A stretch of DNA of 64,000 nt from assembly GCF_019800665.1 (NCBI RefSeq), contig NZ_JAHVKO010000005.1, positions 62,001 to 126,000 on the forward strand, written 5' to 3'. Positions 7,426 to 16,248 of this stretch are shown in pieces. Position 1 is the first letter of the stretch; every line of letters starts with the position of its first letter. This DNA comes from Microbulbifer agarilyticus (GTDB lineage: Bacteria; Pseudomonadota; Gammaproteobacteria; Pseudomonadales; Cellvibrionaceae). The position numbers were made by a program, and so were the translations under genes. The notes beneath the pieces were generated by a model. It saw only the letters and a program-made list of their open reading frames with translations. It had not been told where the DNA came from and did no database searches.

Positions 7426-9050
7426 GCGTTTTCGGTAACTTCCTCGGTGCTTGGCACGGCGGATTTGCTCAAGATTAAATCCGCGGCTTTTTCGGCTATG
7501 GCGATCACCGGCGCATTGGTATTGCCACTGATCAAGGTGGGCATTATGGAGGCATCCACCACACGCAGTCCATCCACGCCTCGTACACGCAAGTCACTAT
7601 CCACAACGGCCAGTTCATCCTGGCCCATTTTGCAGGTACCTACAGGATGGTAAATAGACTCGGCCTTTTGTCGAATAAACTTCGTGATCGCTTCCTTGCT
7701 GGTGAGTGATTCTTCCGGCAGCCACCAGCGTTTTTGCAGCTGCTTCAATTCCGATTGCTCAATAATATCCCGGGACATTTCGAAGCCTTCCACCAACACC
7801 TGCAGATCATCCGGTTCCGCCAGGTAATTCGGCTGAATGATTGGCAAGTCCCGCGGGTTCCGGGATGCCAAACTGATCCGCCCGCGACTTTTTGGGCGCA
7901 GCGCACAGGCGTGCAATGAAAAACCATTACCCGAGCGCTTGTCGAGGCCGTGGTTAAACAATGGCACTGCACTCAAGTGGAACTGGATATCGGGATGCCC
8001 GCCCGCAAGACTGGAACTGGCAAATCCGCCGGCCTCGGCGACGTTATTGGTGAGTTTGCCGCGATTCAAGAACAGGTACTCGGGCAGGTGTAATGCCGCC
8101 ATCATTTTCGGCAATAGCGCATCGTTAAACCCAACCGAACGGTTGGTCTCAACCACCTGGGTGATATCCAGATGATCCTGCAGGTTTGCGCCCACCCCCG
8201 GCAAGTGGCACTGGGGCACGATACCCAGCTTTTTCAGCTCGGCCTCCGGGCCAATACCCGACAGCATCAGGATGTGCGGTGACTGAATTGCCCCGGCACA
8301 CAAAATGACTTCTTTATTCGCCACAATGCGCTGACCATTCACCAGGGTTACCGCACAAACCCGGTCGCCTTTGAATTCCAGTCTCGCCACCGGAGAGCGG
8401 GTATAGATACTGAGGTTTGAGCGCGCTTTAGCGGGGTACAAATAGGCGGTGGCGGAAGAGCAACGCCGGCCGGATCTCTGGGTTACCTGATAAAAGCCGA
8501 CACCGTTTTGCTGCTGGCCATTGAAGTCGTTATTGAGAGTGTGCCCGGCCTCCTTGGCTGCGCGCAGAAATGCGTGGCCTGCGGGCGATTTCCACTTGAG
8601 GTCCGACACCGACAACGGGCCATAGCCACTGTGCCAGGCATCACTGCCGCGCTCGTTGCCCTCGGCCTTGAGGAAGTACGGCAACATACTATCCCAGCCC
8701 CATCCGGGGTTGCCGGCGCGTTCCCAGGCGTCGTAATCACCGGCATTGCCGCGGATATACAACATGGCGTTAATCGCGCTGCTGCCCCCCAGTACCTTGC
8801 CGCGGGGCCAGAACAGGCGGCGGCCGTCGAGATGTTCCTGCGGCTCGGTGTAGTGATGCAGATTGAAGCGTTTGCCGGGCACCAGATAGCCAATGCCCAC
8901 AGGCATCTGAATCAACAAATTGTGATCCGAGGGGCCAGACTCCAGCAGGCAAACCCGATTCTGCTCGTCTTCACTCAGACGATTCGCCAGTACACAGCCC
9001 GCCGAGCCGCCACCGACGATTACGTAGTCATACACCTTACTTTTCGCCAT
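7422..9050 (-). CDS. GMC family FAD-dependent oxidoreductase (choline dehydrogenase-like)
   Basis: A 542-residue glucose-methanol-choline oxidoreductase. The ADP-binding motif VGGGSAGCVLANRL lies near the N-terminus. GMC signature 1 is around GKVLGGSSAINAMLYIRG and signature 2 around GAIQSPHILMLSGIGP. The C-terminal active-site His is in SIYHPVGTCKMG and the Asn in SGNTNAP. ATG 9050 (MAKSKVYDY) is chosen over a GTG two codons upstream because AGAGG sits five bases before it. There is no betaine cluster nearby, so choline is not assured; other alcohols are equally possible. Confidence 0.88.
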   Translation of the reverse strand: MAKSKVYDYVIVGGGSAGCVLANRLSEDEQNRVCLLESGPSDHNLLIQMPVGIGYLVPGKRFNLHHYTEPQEHLDGRRLFWPRGKVLGGSSAINAMLYIRGNAGDYDAWERAGNPGWGWDSMLPYFLKAEGNERGSDAWHSGYGPLSVSDLKWKSPAGHAFLRAAKEAGHTLNNDFNGQQQNGVGFYQVTQRSGRRCSSATAYLYPAKARSNLSIYTRSPVARLEFKGDRVCAVTLVNGQRIVANKEVILCAGAIQSPHILMLSGIGPEAELKKLGIVPQCHLPGVGANLQDHLDITQVVETNRSVGFNDALLPKMMAALHLPEYLFLNRGKLTNNVAEAGGFASSSLAGGHPDIQFHLSAVPLFNHGLDKRSGNGFSLHACALRPKSRGRISLASRNPRDLPIIQPNYLAEPDDLQVLVEGFEMSRDIIEQSELKQLQKRWWLPEESLTSKEAITKFIRQKAESIYHPVGTCKMGQDELAVVDSDLRVRGVDGLRVVDASIMPTLISGNTNAPVIAIAEKAADLILSKSAVPSTEEVTENA

Positions 9051-9056
9051 GGGCAC

Positions 9057-9373
9057 CTCTCGTCGTCGTTCTTATTAGTTAGATGGTCTTTGGATAAATA
9101 CAGTGCACCCAATCTAGCACCCCACGGGCGGTATTTTCCCCACCCCCGCCATACAGAACACCTTCAATTCCGAAATCCGTGAGGAATAGCGCGCTGATCA
9201 CCGGGATTTATTCAGCAATTGTAGACCTGAGGCAGAAACACTCTCCGGCGACAGCAAGTGACAACAACCAAAGCACAATAAAGAAGCAACAAAAGAACAA
9301 CAAAAAAAGGGCCCGTAAACGGGCCCTTTTTTTAGAACACATCCACAACGGATGTCGGTTACGACGCCACAAA
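9057..9373. other. Intergenic region between the GMC and GH20 genes
   Basis: 317 bp holding the GMC oxidoreductase promoter region and, at its right end, a strong bidirectional hairpin terminator. Nothing else was identified. Confidence 0.6.
9302..9333 (-). terminator. Rho-independent terminator of the GH20 gene
   Basis: Seven A residues, GGGCCCG, loop TAAA, CGGGCCC, seven T residues. Perfect stem with poly-T on both strands, just downstream of the hexosaminidase stop. Confidence 0.9.
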
Positions 9374-12085
9374 TTACAGTGCCACTGATCGTCCAGCCCG
9401 TTGCCCGTCTGCGCTCATTGCACGCAGTGACTGCACCGCTTGTGGAGTTACATCATCGGCCAGTGGTTGCCACTGTTCGCCATCGAAATACTCCAGCGTC
9501 AGCCCCGGATACGGCAGAGCGGTCTTCACACTTTCCCCTTCAACCGTCGCCCCCGGTACCGGCACGCGGTAGCCAACACCGGCGCGATCCAGCTTGAGCA
9601 ACTCTTTGTTACCGAGTGCCGCGGCAAACACTGCCCAGTCTGCCGCCATCGCGGACTTATCCACAAAGGTAGTTTCGGCAGAGAAACTCTGCCCTTCATT
9701 TAGAGGAAGCTCCCACGAGGCCTGGTGCCAGGCGCGTTCGGCCAAGGCCAGCAGGCGCGGGAAAACCTGGTACTCCACCGCTTCGTCGGTGCGCACCACT
9801 TCGCTCCACAACTGCCCTTGAATACCCCGCACACTGTCGGCGAATTCCACGGCCGGCGTATTGGCGGTCCAGCCCTGGCCATCGCGATTCGGATACACCT
9901 CGGCCAACTGCGCCGTATTCAGCGGTGCGTAGCTAAACGTTTTGCGCGTATCTGTATAACGGGATGCCCAGTAGTAACCACGCTCCTTGGGATCCACTTC
10001 CTGTGGCATGTCGAAGTAGAGGAAGTCAGAGTGGGACTGCACCACCTCAAAACCGGTTTCGGCGAAGTGCACGCTCTCGTCGCCGCCACCCCAGAAGAGC
10101 GGTGCCCAGGAATTCACGAAGTTATGCGGCGTCGCCAGCTCTTGCTCAGCATCACTGATTTTCTTCACGCCGTCGTTCCAGGCTGCCATGGTGGGCACGC
10201 CGGCATCGGCAACCAGCTTGCTCACCCGCTTGGCGTAGAGTTCACCCAGCTCGTCGATGGCTTTTACTTCCCCACTGGCGATCAGCTTTTGGCACTGGGG
10301 TGAATTGGTCCACGGTTTGTTGCGCTGCTCTGCACGCGCATCCCCCTTCTCCGGGTCATTACCTGGTGCATCTTCAAAGGAATCCGCGGCCATGATATTC
10401 ACCGCCTCATCGCCTCCGAAGTGCCAGGTCTTCAGCGGGTGCCCCGCGCGATCGTGCATCGCCTTCACTTCGCCGATCAGCTTGCCGACGAAGTTATAGG
10501 TAGAGTCCACACAGGGATTAATGTAGCTGTCGTTGTAGAACTGCACCGACAGGTACTCGGTATCATCCAGCGGGTCGATCAGGCGGTAGGCGGCCGCCGC
10601 TTCTGGATCTGAATCCTTCAGCTTGCGGTAGCGGGCTTCCATTGCCACCACAGCGGAGCGCGCGTGGGCCGGCATATCAAATTCCGGCACCACCTCAATA
10701 TGACGATCCGCCGCATAGCGCAGGATCTCTACATAATCGTCCACGCTGTAGAAACCACTGCCAAAGTTATCCGCAAATGGGCCGGAACCCAGCTGTGGCA
10801 GCAAGCAGCGGTTTTCTTCCAGGTCGAAACAACGCTGGCTGCCGATCTCGGTCAGCTCCGGCAACCCGGGAATTTCCAGGCGCCAGCCCTCGTCATCAGA
10901 CAGATGGAAATGGAAGCGATTGAGCTTGTACGCTGCCATTTGATCCAGCAGCTTGAGAATCACTTCCTTACTGTGGAAATTGCGGCCCACATCCACAAAC
11001 ATGCCGCGATGGGGGAAGCGCGGTGCATCTTCGACCGCCGCTTGCGGCAGACTGGCGCTCTTTAGATCAACCAGTGCCAGCAGGGACTGCACACCGTAAA
11101 AGGCACCACTGGCATCGGCGGCGACTACTTCCGCACCCTGCTCACTCACGTTGAGCTGGTAGGCACCCACCGGCTGACCGGTAAAGCCAGCGACATCCAC
11201 CTTAATTCGTACCGGGTAAGCCGCTTCGCCCTGCGGCGACAGCTTGAGCGTATCGATACGCTGCTGAAGTGCGGCAACTGAACCGGCACCCAGTCCGTCG
11301 GCGTGCAGCGCAATACCGGAACCCAGCTGGATCGCTGGCGCTTCGCTCAACTGTATGCTGGCAGGTTGCGGGATAATACGGGCTCGCCAGTCTTCTTCAC
11401 TCACCGGCGAGACATCGGCGGTGAACCGCTGATAGCGGGTTTCGGCGGTGGCCAGGGTATTGCTGTCGCTCGTTACACGCTTCCAGTTGTTCGGATCATT
11501 CTTGGTGATTGGCAATACGATGTCCGACAGGTCATCGGTGTCGGTTGCGCGAATGATGTGGGGTTCACCGGCGGCGTCCACAACAAACAAACGGGGCTGG
11601 AAGTCGGACTCGAACTGCATCCAGTTCTCGGCCAGCAAATCCAGCTCCAAGGTATCGCCACTGGCAATACCAGCGAACTGCTCGGTCGGGGTCAATCGGT
11701 GCAAATCCCCATTCACCCGCTCCAGCTTGAAGGCATCACTGTTCAGCAGTGCAAAGGTGCGGCGCACGCTGTGGAAATACAGGGTCCAGTCGCGCTCGCC
11801 GGCGCCTACCGCAGCACCATTATTGATCAAGCTGATGCGATAGGTGGAGCAGATCGCCCCGCTACCACCAGCCTGTTTGCACTGCGCCCGCAGGGCATCG
11901 TCTACGCCCTGGAAGTTCTGAAGTACTTCCTGAGTCACCGCGAAATTGGCCGCAAGCCGCTCGGCGGCCGGGGAATCGGCGCTCGCCAGCGGCGCAGCGG
12001 CCTCTGGGGATTCGGTAGATCTTGGGTCGGAGCAGGCAGCAATGACCGCAGACAGGGCCAGGCTGGCAAAGAGTGGGATCCTTCT
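9374..12085 (-). CDS. Beta-N-acetylhexosaminidase lipoprotein, GH20 (chitobiase-like)
   Basis: A 903-residue GH20 enzyme that removes terminal GlcNAc from chitooligosaccharides by substrate-assisted catalysis. The start at 12085 (MRRIPLFASLALSAVIAAC) gives a lipoprotein signal with Cys19. An N-terminal carbohydrate-binding domain typical of bacterial chitobiases spans about residues 50-200, then a GH20b domain, then the TIM barrel from about residue 350 (FPHRGMFVDVGRNFHSKE). The catalytic pair is Asp559-Glu560 in WHFGGDEAVN. The C-terminus carries a small beta domain. Probably outer-membrane or periplasmic, supporting growth on chitin. Transcribed alone. Confidence 0.93.
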   Translation of the reverse strand, partial: RRIPLFASLALSAVIAACSDPRSTESPEAAAPLASADSPAAERLAANFAVTQEVLQNFQGVDDALRAQCKQAGGSGAICSTYRISLINNGAAVGAGERDWTLYFHSVRRTFALLNSDAFKLERVNGDLHRLTPTEQFAGIASGDTLELDLLAENWMQFESDFQPRLFVVDAAGEPHIIRATDTDDLSDIVLPITKNDPNNWKRVTSDSNTLATAETRYQRFTADVSPVSEEDWRARIIPQPASIQLSEAPAIQLGSGIALHADGLGAGSVAALQQRIDTLKLSPQGEAAYPVRIKVDVAGFTGQPVGAYQLNVSEQGAEVVAADASGAFYGVQSLLALVDLKSASLPQAAVEDAPRFPHRGMFVDVGRNFHSKEVILKLLDQMAAYKLNRFHFHLSDDEGWRLEIPGLPELTEIGSQRCFDLEENRCLLPQLGSGPFADNFGSGFYSVDDYVEILRYAADRHIEVVPEFDMPAHARSAVVAMEARYRKLKDSDPEAAAAYRLIDPLDDTEYLSVQFYNDSYINPCVDSTYNFVGKLIGEVKAMHDRAGHPLKTWHFGGDEAVNIMAADSFEDAPGNDPEKGDARAEQRNKPWTNSPQCQKLIASGEVKAIDELGELYAKRVSKLVADAGVPTMAAWNDGVKKISDAEQELATPHNFVNSWAPLFWGGGDESVHFAETGFEVVQSHSDFLYFDMPQEVDPKERGYYWASRYTDTRKTFSYAPLNTAQLAEVYPNRDGQGWTANTPAVEFADSVRGIQGQLWSEVVRTDEAVEYQVFPRLLALAERAWHQASWELPLNEGQSFSAETTFVDKSAMAADWAVFAAALGNKELLKLDRAGVGYRVPVPGATVEGESVKTALPYPGLTLEYFDGEQWQPLADDVTPQAVQSLRAMSADGQRAGRSVAL

Positions 12086-12620
12086 CATGGACAGTCTCTT
12101 TATTGGTGAGTGCACTGCACAAAGCACCCGTTAAATTCTTATGTTGTGGTGGCGGATTTTAGAGTCCACCCAAAGCAACACCATAACGAAAAAGACAGCG
12201 CTGTCAATAAGCCAGAAAACATATGACCCGCCACGCTCATTCGTTCACGTTTATCTCAAAGACTTACGACCAAAATGACGCCAACAGTCAAAAGCTATGG
12301 AACTGCCTTTTCCGTTATCGATCCAAGGCTACGATCACTAGACAAAGTTTTTATAAGCATTTCCGCGACTAAATCAATTTCATACTAAAAAACATTGGCG
12401 GAAAGCTCCCCGCAGGCCTTGAGAACTGGGCAAAACTCTAGAGATCCAGCAATCATGGGGCTTGCGGAAAAATGACTCGTTTCACAGAAACGTTTGCAAA
12501 CGGCGTTGGCATCTTCGCGACTTTTGTGAGATACAACAGCTTGAACAGGGTGAGCCATAATAAATTCAGTGGTTGTTCAGCAACCACCTGAGCCAAGAAA
12601 ACATTCCCTGGGGTAGCAAA
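12086..12620. other. Long divergent intergenic region
   Basis: 535 bp between the divergent GH20 gene and the small secreted-protein gene. A perfect 7-bp hairpin (GTGGTTG, loop TTCAG, CAACCAC; 12569-12587) lies in the probable leader of the rightward gene. The sequence is more AT-rich than the flanks. I saw no convincing operator or small ORF. Confidence 0.5.
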
Positions 12621-13121
12621 ATGGAATCTCGCTGTACTCGGTTTCGTTCATCAAGGCACCTGGTTAATCCTGTACCAGTCGTGCTCGGTCTCTTACTGCT
12701 CCCAATTTCTTCAACCCTGCTTGCCGACGATATTTTTATTCCCGACTCCGATAGTGCCCTGAACCTTCAGGCCGACAATGCATTTTTCATCGACAGTGCC
12801 TTTGGCATGGATAACCAGGCTCTGTACGAATCCGCCGAGAACCTGCGTAACAACTCCATGGGTATGGTCCACCGCCGCCTGAACCACCAGTGGCTCGAGC
12901 AGCATACCCGCCCCAGTGATTACGCCGAGAAAACCGGGGGCCGCGCGGTCAATGAAATCCTGAAGATGGGTTTCAAGACCTATATGGCTCAGCACAAGCG
13001 CAACAAACAACATCCGCTGCTGCGCTATACCCAGAGCGAGGGCAAGTTCAGTAACGTACTGGATTACGACTTCCGTCTATCCGACGACAAGTTCAAGTTC
13101 ACATTCGAATACGAGTTCTGA
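12621..13121 (+). CDS. Hypothetical secreted or outer-membrane-associated protein
   Basis: A 166-residue protein I do not recognise. The start at 12621 gives MESRCTRFRSSRH, then a hydrophobic segment (PVPVVLGLLLLPISSTLLA) ending in a plausible signal peptidase site at LLA-DD. The mature part is polar. Its last 25 residues alternate polar and hydrophobic residues (FRLSDDKFKFTFEYEF) and end in Phe, as outer-membrane beta-barrel C-termini do, although the protein is too short for an ordinary barrel. It could be a hairpin that joins an oligomeric barrel or a periplasmic substrate of the Bam machinery. Monocistronic. Confidence 0.6.
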   Translation: MESRCTRFRSSRHLVNPVPVVLGLLLLPISSTLLADDIFIPDSDSALNLQADNAFFIDSAFGMDNQALYESAENLRNNSMGMVHRRLNHQWLEQHTRPSDYAEKTGGRAVNEILKMGFKTYMAQHKRNKQHPLLRYTQSEGKFSNVLDYDFRLSDDKFKFTFEYEF

Positions 13122-13205
13122 TCCGACTGCCGTCACCCACAAGGCGCGCGCTCCCTCATTTACCTGCTAGAATCTCCGCCACTTTTTCCACAGGCGGAGA
13201 TTCCC

Positions 13206-13712
13206 GTGTCCGACACCGTCAAGTCACCTACTGAATTCAACCACCTTCCCTACGCAGGCGTCGTTCCGCGCCTGATTGCGCTGATCTACGACGCGCTGAT
13301 CGTCGCCGGCCTGTGGATGGTGTATGGCTTCTTCGCCCTACTCGTGGCCACCACATTTGGCGGCCTGCAATGCCAGCCGGAGCACATTGACTACACCCCG
13401 TGCGTGGGCGGCCCGCTCTATCAGTTCGGCCTGCTACTGGTCACCGCCGGCTACTTCTTCTGGTCATGGCGAGCCGCGGGGCAGACCATCGGCATGCGCG
13501 CCTGGCGCCTGATGGTGGCAAACAACAACGGTGTGCAGTTGAGCTGGTACCAGTGCTGTATTCGCGCACTGGTCGGCCCGCTGTCGGTGGCGTGCCTGGG
13601 ACTCGGGTACTTCTGGGGATATTTCCGGCCAGATCGGGCCAGCTGGCATGACCTGGCGTCAGATTCGGAAGTTCGACAGCTGCCGAAAAAGAAGAAGAAA
13701 AAGTCGCTGTAA
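13206..13712 (+). CDS. RDD family membrane protein
   Basis: A 168-residue protein with three to four membrane segments. GTG start preceded by GGCGGAG. The RDD signature is present as AGVVPRLIALIYDALIV near the N-terminus, where the second acidic position follows the Arg, and the C-terminal RPDRASWHDLASDSEV is the usual RDD ending. A Lys-rich tail (KKKKKK) is cytosolic. Some RDD proteins are proposed ion exchangers or accessory membrane factors; no specific role is readable here. Convergent with lptG. Confidence 0.85.
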   Translation: MSDTVKSPTEFNHLPYAGVVPRLIALIYDALIVAGLWMVYGFFALLVATTFGGLQCQPEHIDYTPCVGGPLYQFGLLLVTAGYFFWSWRAAGQTIGMRAWRLMVANNNGVQLSWYQCCIRALVGPLSVACLGLGYFWGYFRPDRASWHDLASDSEVRQLPKKKKKKSL

Positions 13713-13753
13713 GATCAAATAGGATAAAGCGAAGAACTGCTGGAGACGGGCGC

Positions 13754-14815
13754 TTAGCGCGCCCGCTTCAGTAACAACCAGCCGAGCAGGAAGCTCGCCA
13801 GAATGGGGACGATCACCGCAATAAACGGCGGAAAGCCAAACACCACGGAAGACGGCCCCAGCATATCCTGAATCGTCTGGAACACGATCCCCACTATCAC
13901 CCCGGTAAACACCCGCAATCCAGTGGTCACCTCACGCAGCGGACCAAAGATAAACGAGATAGCCATCATCACCAGACCGGCAATGGTCAACGGTTGCAGC
14001 ACCTTCTTCCAGAACGCCAGCCAGTAACGTGCGGACTCCTCCCCTTTGCGATCGAGGAAGCGGCCGTAGGACCAGAGGTTTCGCGGAGATAGATCTGAGG
14101 GCAGCGGCACCACCAGAGAGAAGAGTTCCGGTGACATGTCCGAATTCCAGGTGGAACGCGCTTCCCGGCTGCTGCTGGCGCGATCTGCCGTCAGGCGGGT
14201 CTGGCGACTGTTCTGCAGCTCCCAACGACCATTTTCGAAATGACCGCGCTCGGAGAAAACCACCTGCTGCAGCTGGCGATCCTCATCGAACTTATAGCGG
14301 GTAATGCCAAACAAGGTTCCGCCCGGCAGCGCCGCGTTGAAATGCACGAACTCCCCACTGTCAAACAGCCATAGTCCATGCTCCAGGCCGGAGTTTTCCA
14401 GTTCGCCCTGGGCAATCGCCCGGCGGCTCTCGGCGGTTTGATTGGTATAAGGTATCACCAGTTCGGCAAGCGCCAGACCGAAGATGATCAGCACAATCAC
14501 CGGTTTCATTACCGCCCAGGCGATACGCCCAATGGATACGCCCGATGCGCGCATGACCGTTAACTCGCTGGTACCGGCAAGTGTGCCAAGGCCCACCATA
14601 CAACCCACCAGTGCAGAAAAGCCCAACTGGCTGTAGATGCGTTCGGGCAGTGTCCACACCACGTACTCGAGCAGATTCGTGAACTGGTAGTTACCACCCA
14701 GATCTTCCAGCTCATCGACAATGGCAGAAATAATATCCAGCCCGAGGATAACCATCAGCACCGCAAGGACTGCCAGGGTAACGGTGCGCGCAATATAGCG
14801 ATCAAGCAGAGACAT
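13754..14815 (-). CDS. lptG: LPS export ABC transporter permease LptG
   Basis: A 353-residue permease of the LptB2FG transporter that extracts LPS from the inner membrane and pushes it onto the LptC-LptA bridge. Start at 14815 (MSLLDRYIARTVTL). It has the family pattern of three N-terminal membrane helices, a beta-jellyroll periplasmic domain (about residues 130-260) and three C-terminal helices (ITIAGL... to SFLLGWLLLKRAR). The start overlaps the lptF end by 14 bases, so the two are translationally coupled. Confidence 0.93.
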   Translation of the reverse strand: MSLLDRYIARTVTLAVLAVLMVILGLDIISAIVDELEDLGGNYQFTNLLEYVVWTLPERIYSQLGFSALVGCMVGLGTLAGTSELTVMRASGVSIGRIAWAVMKPVIVLIIFGLALAELVIPYTNQTAESRRAIAQGELENSGLEHGLWLFDSGEFVHFNAALPGGTLFGITRYKFDEDRQLQQVVFSERGHFENGRWELQNSRQTRLTADRASSSREARSTWNSDMSPELFSLVVPLPSDLSPRNLWSYGRFLDRKGEESARYWLAFWKKVLQPLTIAGLVMMAISFIFGPLREVTTGLRVFTGVIVGIVFQTIQDMLGPSSVVFGFPPFIAVIVPILASFLLGWLLLKRAR

Positions 14816-15947
14816 CGGCACCCCCAACATTACTTGCGCCACCGCTATTTGCACCACGTTTGCGCGGCTTGCGGTCGCGCCCTCCGAGCAATATCAGACC
14901 GAGAATCAGGAAGGGGGGATGCACCAGCCAGATAGCCCAGGCCTGCTCGATCTTGCCATCTTCAATGGCGCCACGAACACTCTGCAGGGCAACCAGATAC
15001 ACGATGTAGAGCAGTACCGCGGGAATCATCTTGGCATAGCGGCCCTGGCGCGGGTTGGTGCGACTCAGGGGCACCGCCAGAATCGCCACGATCAGCACCA
15101 GCACAGGCAGGCTGAAACGCCAGTGCAGGTTCACCCGTTCCCGGGGATCCTCACTTTTCCACAGCGCTGCGGTGGACATGGATTGCAGCTTTTCACTAGC
15201 TTTTGAGCGCAGGCGCGGCACTTCGAGCAGCACCTCGTAGCTGGCAAACGCCATCTGCCGGTAATCGCTCTGGCCGGGTATACCTTCGTAGCGGTAGCCG
15301 TCCCGCAAAACCAGGTAACGCAGGCCGGTTTCCGGATCGATCTGCTGCACCCCTTCACTGGCTACGGTAACAATCTGATGGTCGGTTTCGGTATCACCGC
15401 GGGAATTGCCCAGCTCGGCAAGAAACACATTGTGCATCGTGGAGCGGTCGTCACTCAGCCCTTCGGCGTAGTACACCGCGCGATTGCCACTGGTGGCGAT
15501 AAATTTCTTCGGCACCAGGTGATCAAATTCATTGCGGGTTTTATCTGCAGTAAGCAGATGAGAGGTGCGCTCAATGCCCGTGGGCGTCAGGTACAGGCTC
15601 ATTGCGGCAACAAACGCCGCCACCATCAGGGCAGGCACCAGGGTGTAACCCAGCAGCTGACGCTCACTGAAACCACACGCATGCAGCACCGTCATTTCGC
15701 TTTCGATATACAGACGGCCGTAGGCGAGCAAAATACCGACGAAGAAGCCGAGCGGGATAACCAGCTCGAGAAAGCCCGGTAGACGAAAGCCCATCAGAGA
15801 AAACAGGATTCCGGCGGACAGATCACCCGCCGCAGCTTCCGCCAGGTACTTCACAAAACGGCCGCTCATGACCATCAGCAACAACACGGCACTGACGGCC
15901 AGAGTTGCACCGAGTAGCTCGCGGCAGAGGTAGCGGAAAATTATCAC
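14802..15947 (-). CDS. lptF: LPS export ABC transporter permease LptF
   Basis: A 381-residue partner of LptG. The GTG at 15947 (reads MIIFRYLCRELLG) matches the conserved LptF N-terminus and is preceded by AGGGAAG at a slightly long spacing; ATG 16019 would add 24 residues not found in the family. It has three N-terminal helices, a periplasmic beta-jellyroll and three C-terminal helices. A charged Gly/Lys/Arg-rich tail (GGRDRKPRKRGANSGG) extends past the last helix. Divergent from pepA, the standard gammaproteobacterial arrangement. Confidence 0.93.
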   Translation of the reverse strand: MIIFRYLCRELLGATLAVSAVLLLMVMSGRFVKYLAEAAAGDLSAGILFSLMGFRLPGFLELVIPLGFFVGILLAYGRLYIESEMTVLHACGFSERQLLGYTLVPALMVAAFVAAMSLYLTPTGIERTSHLLTADKTRNEFDHLVPKKFIATSGNRAVYYAEGLSDDRSTMHNVFLAELGNSRGDTETDHQIVTVASEGVQQIDPETGLRYLVLRDGYRYEGIPGQSDYRQMAFASYEVLLEVPRLRSKASEKLQSMSTAALWKSEDPRERVNLHWRFSLPVLVLIVAILAVPLSRTNPRQGRYAKMIPAVLLYIVYLVALQSVRGAIEDGKIEQAWAIWLVHPPFLILGLILLGGRDRKPRKRGANSGGASNVGGADVSA

Positions 15948-16248
15948 TGAACGACCAGCTTCCCTGATTGCACTGTTTGATTTCGGGCGATTTGAAATGC
16001 GATTCCGGTTTATCGGCATCGGCGAGTGTCAGAATAGGACACCTGTTCAGAGGTTCCCGAGCAAATCGATCCTTCTCGGGTTAAACTTGTGCGGCGCATT
16101 ATCACCAAAAAGCCCGGCAATGTCTCGGCCCATCAGCCAATCTCTGGCCCACTGACAGCAAGACACCCCCGAGCCTGTAATAAATAGCTCGAAGTATTCG
16201 TCTGTACATAAGCCGCGGCAGGCAAAAATTCATAAAGGAAACGATTAC
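15948..16248. promoter_or_regulatory. lptF-pepA divergent promoter region
   Basis: 301 bp containing both leaders. TAAAGGAAACG just before the pepA ATG is its ribosome-binding site. No clear -35/-10 pair was assigned. Confidence 0.5.

Noticed and set aside
13748-13764. GGGCGC/GCGCCC hairpin over the lptG stop
   Set aside because: Short and without T tract; could be coding-sequence chance.
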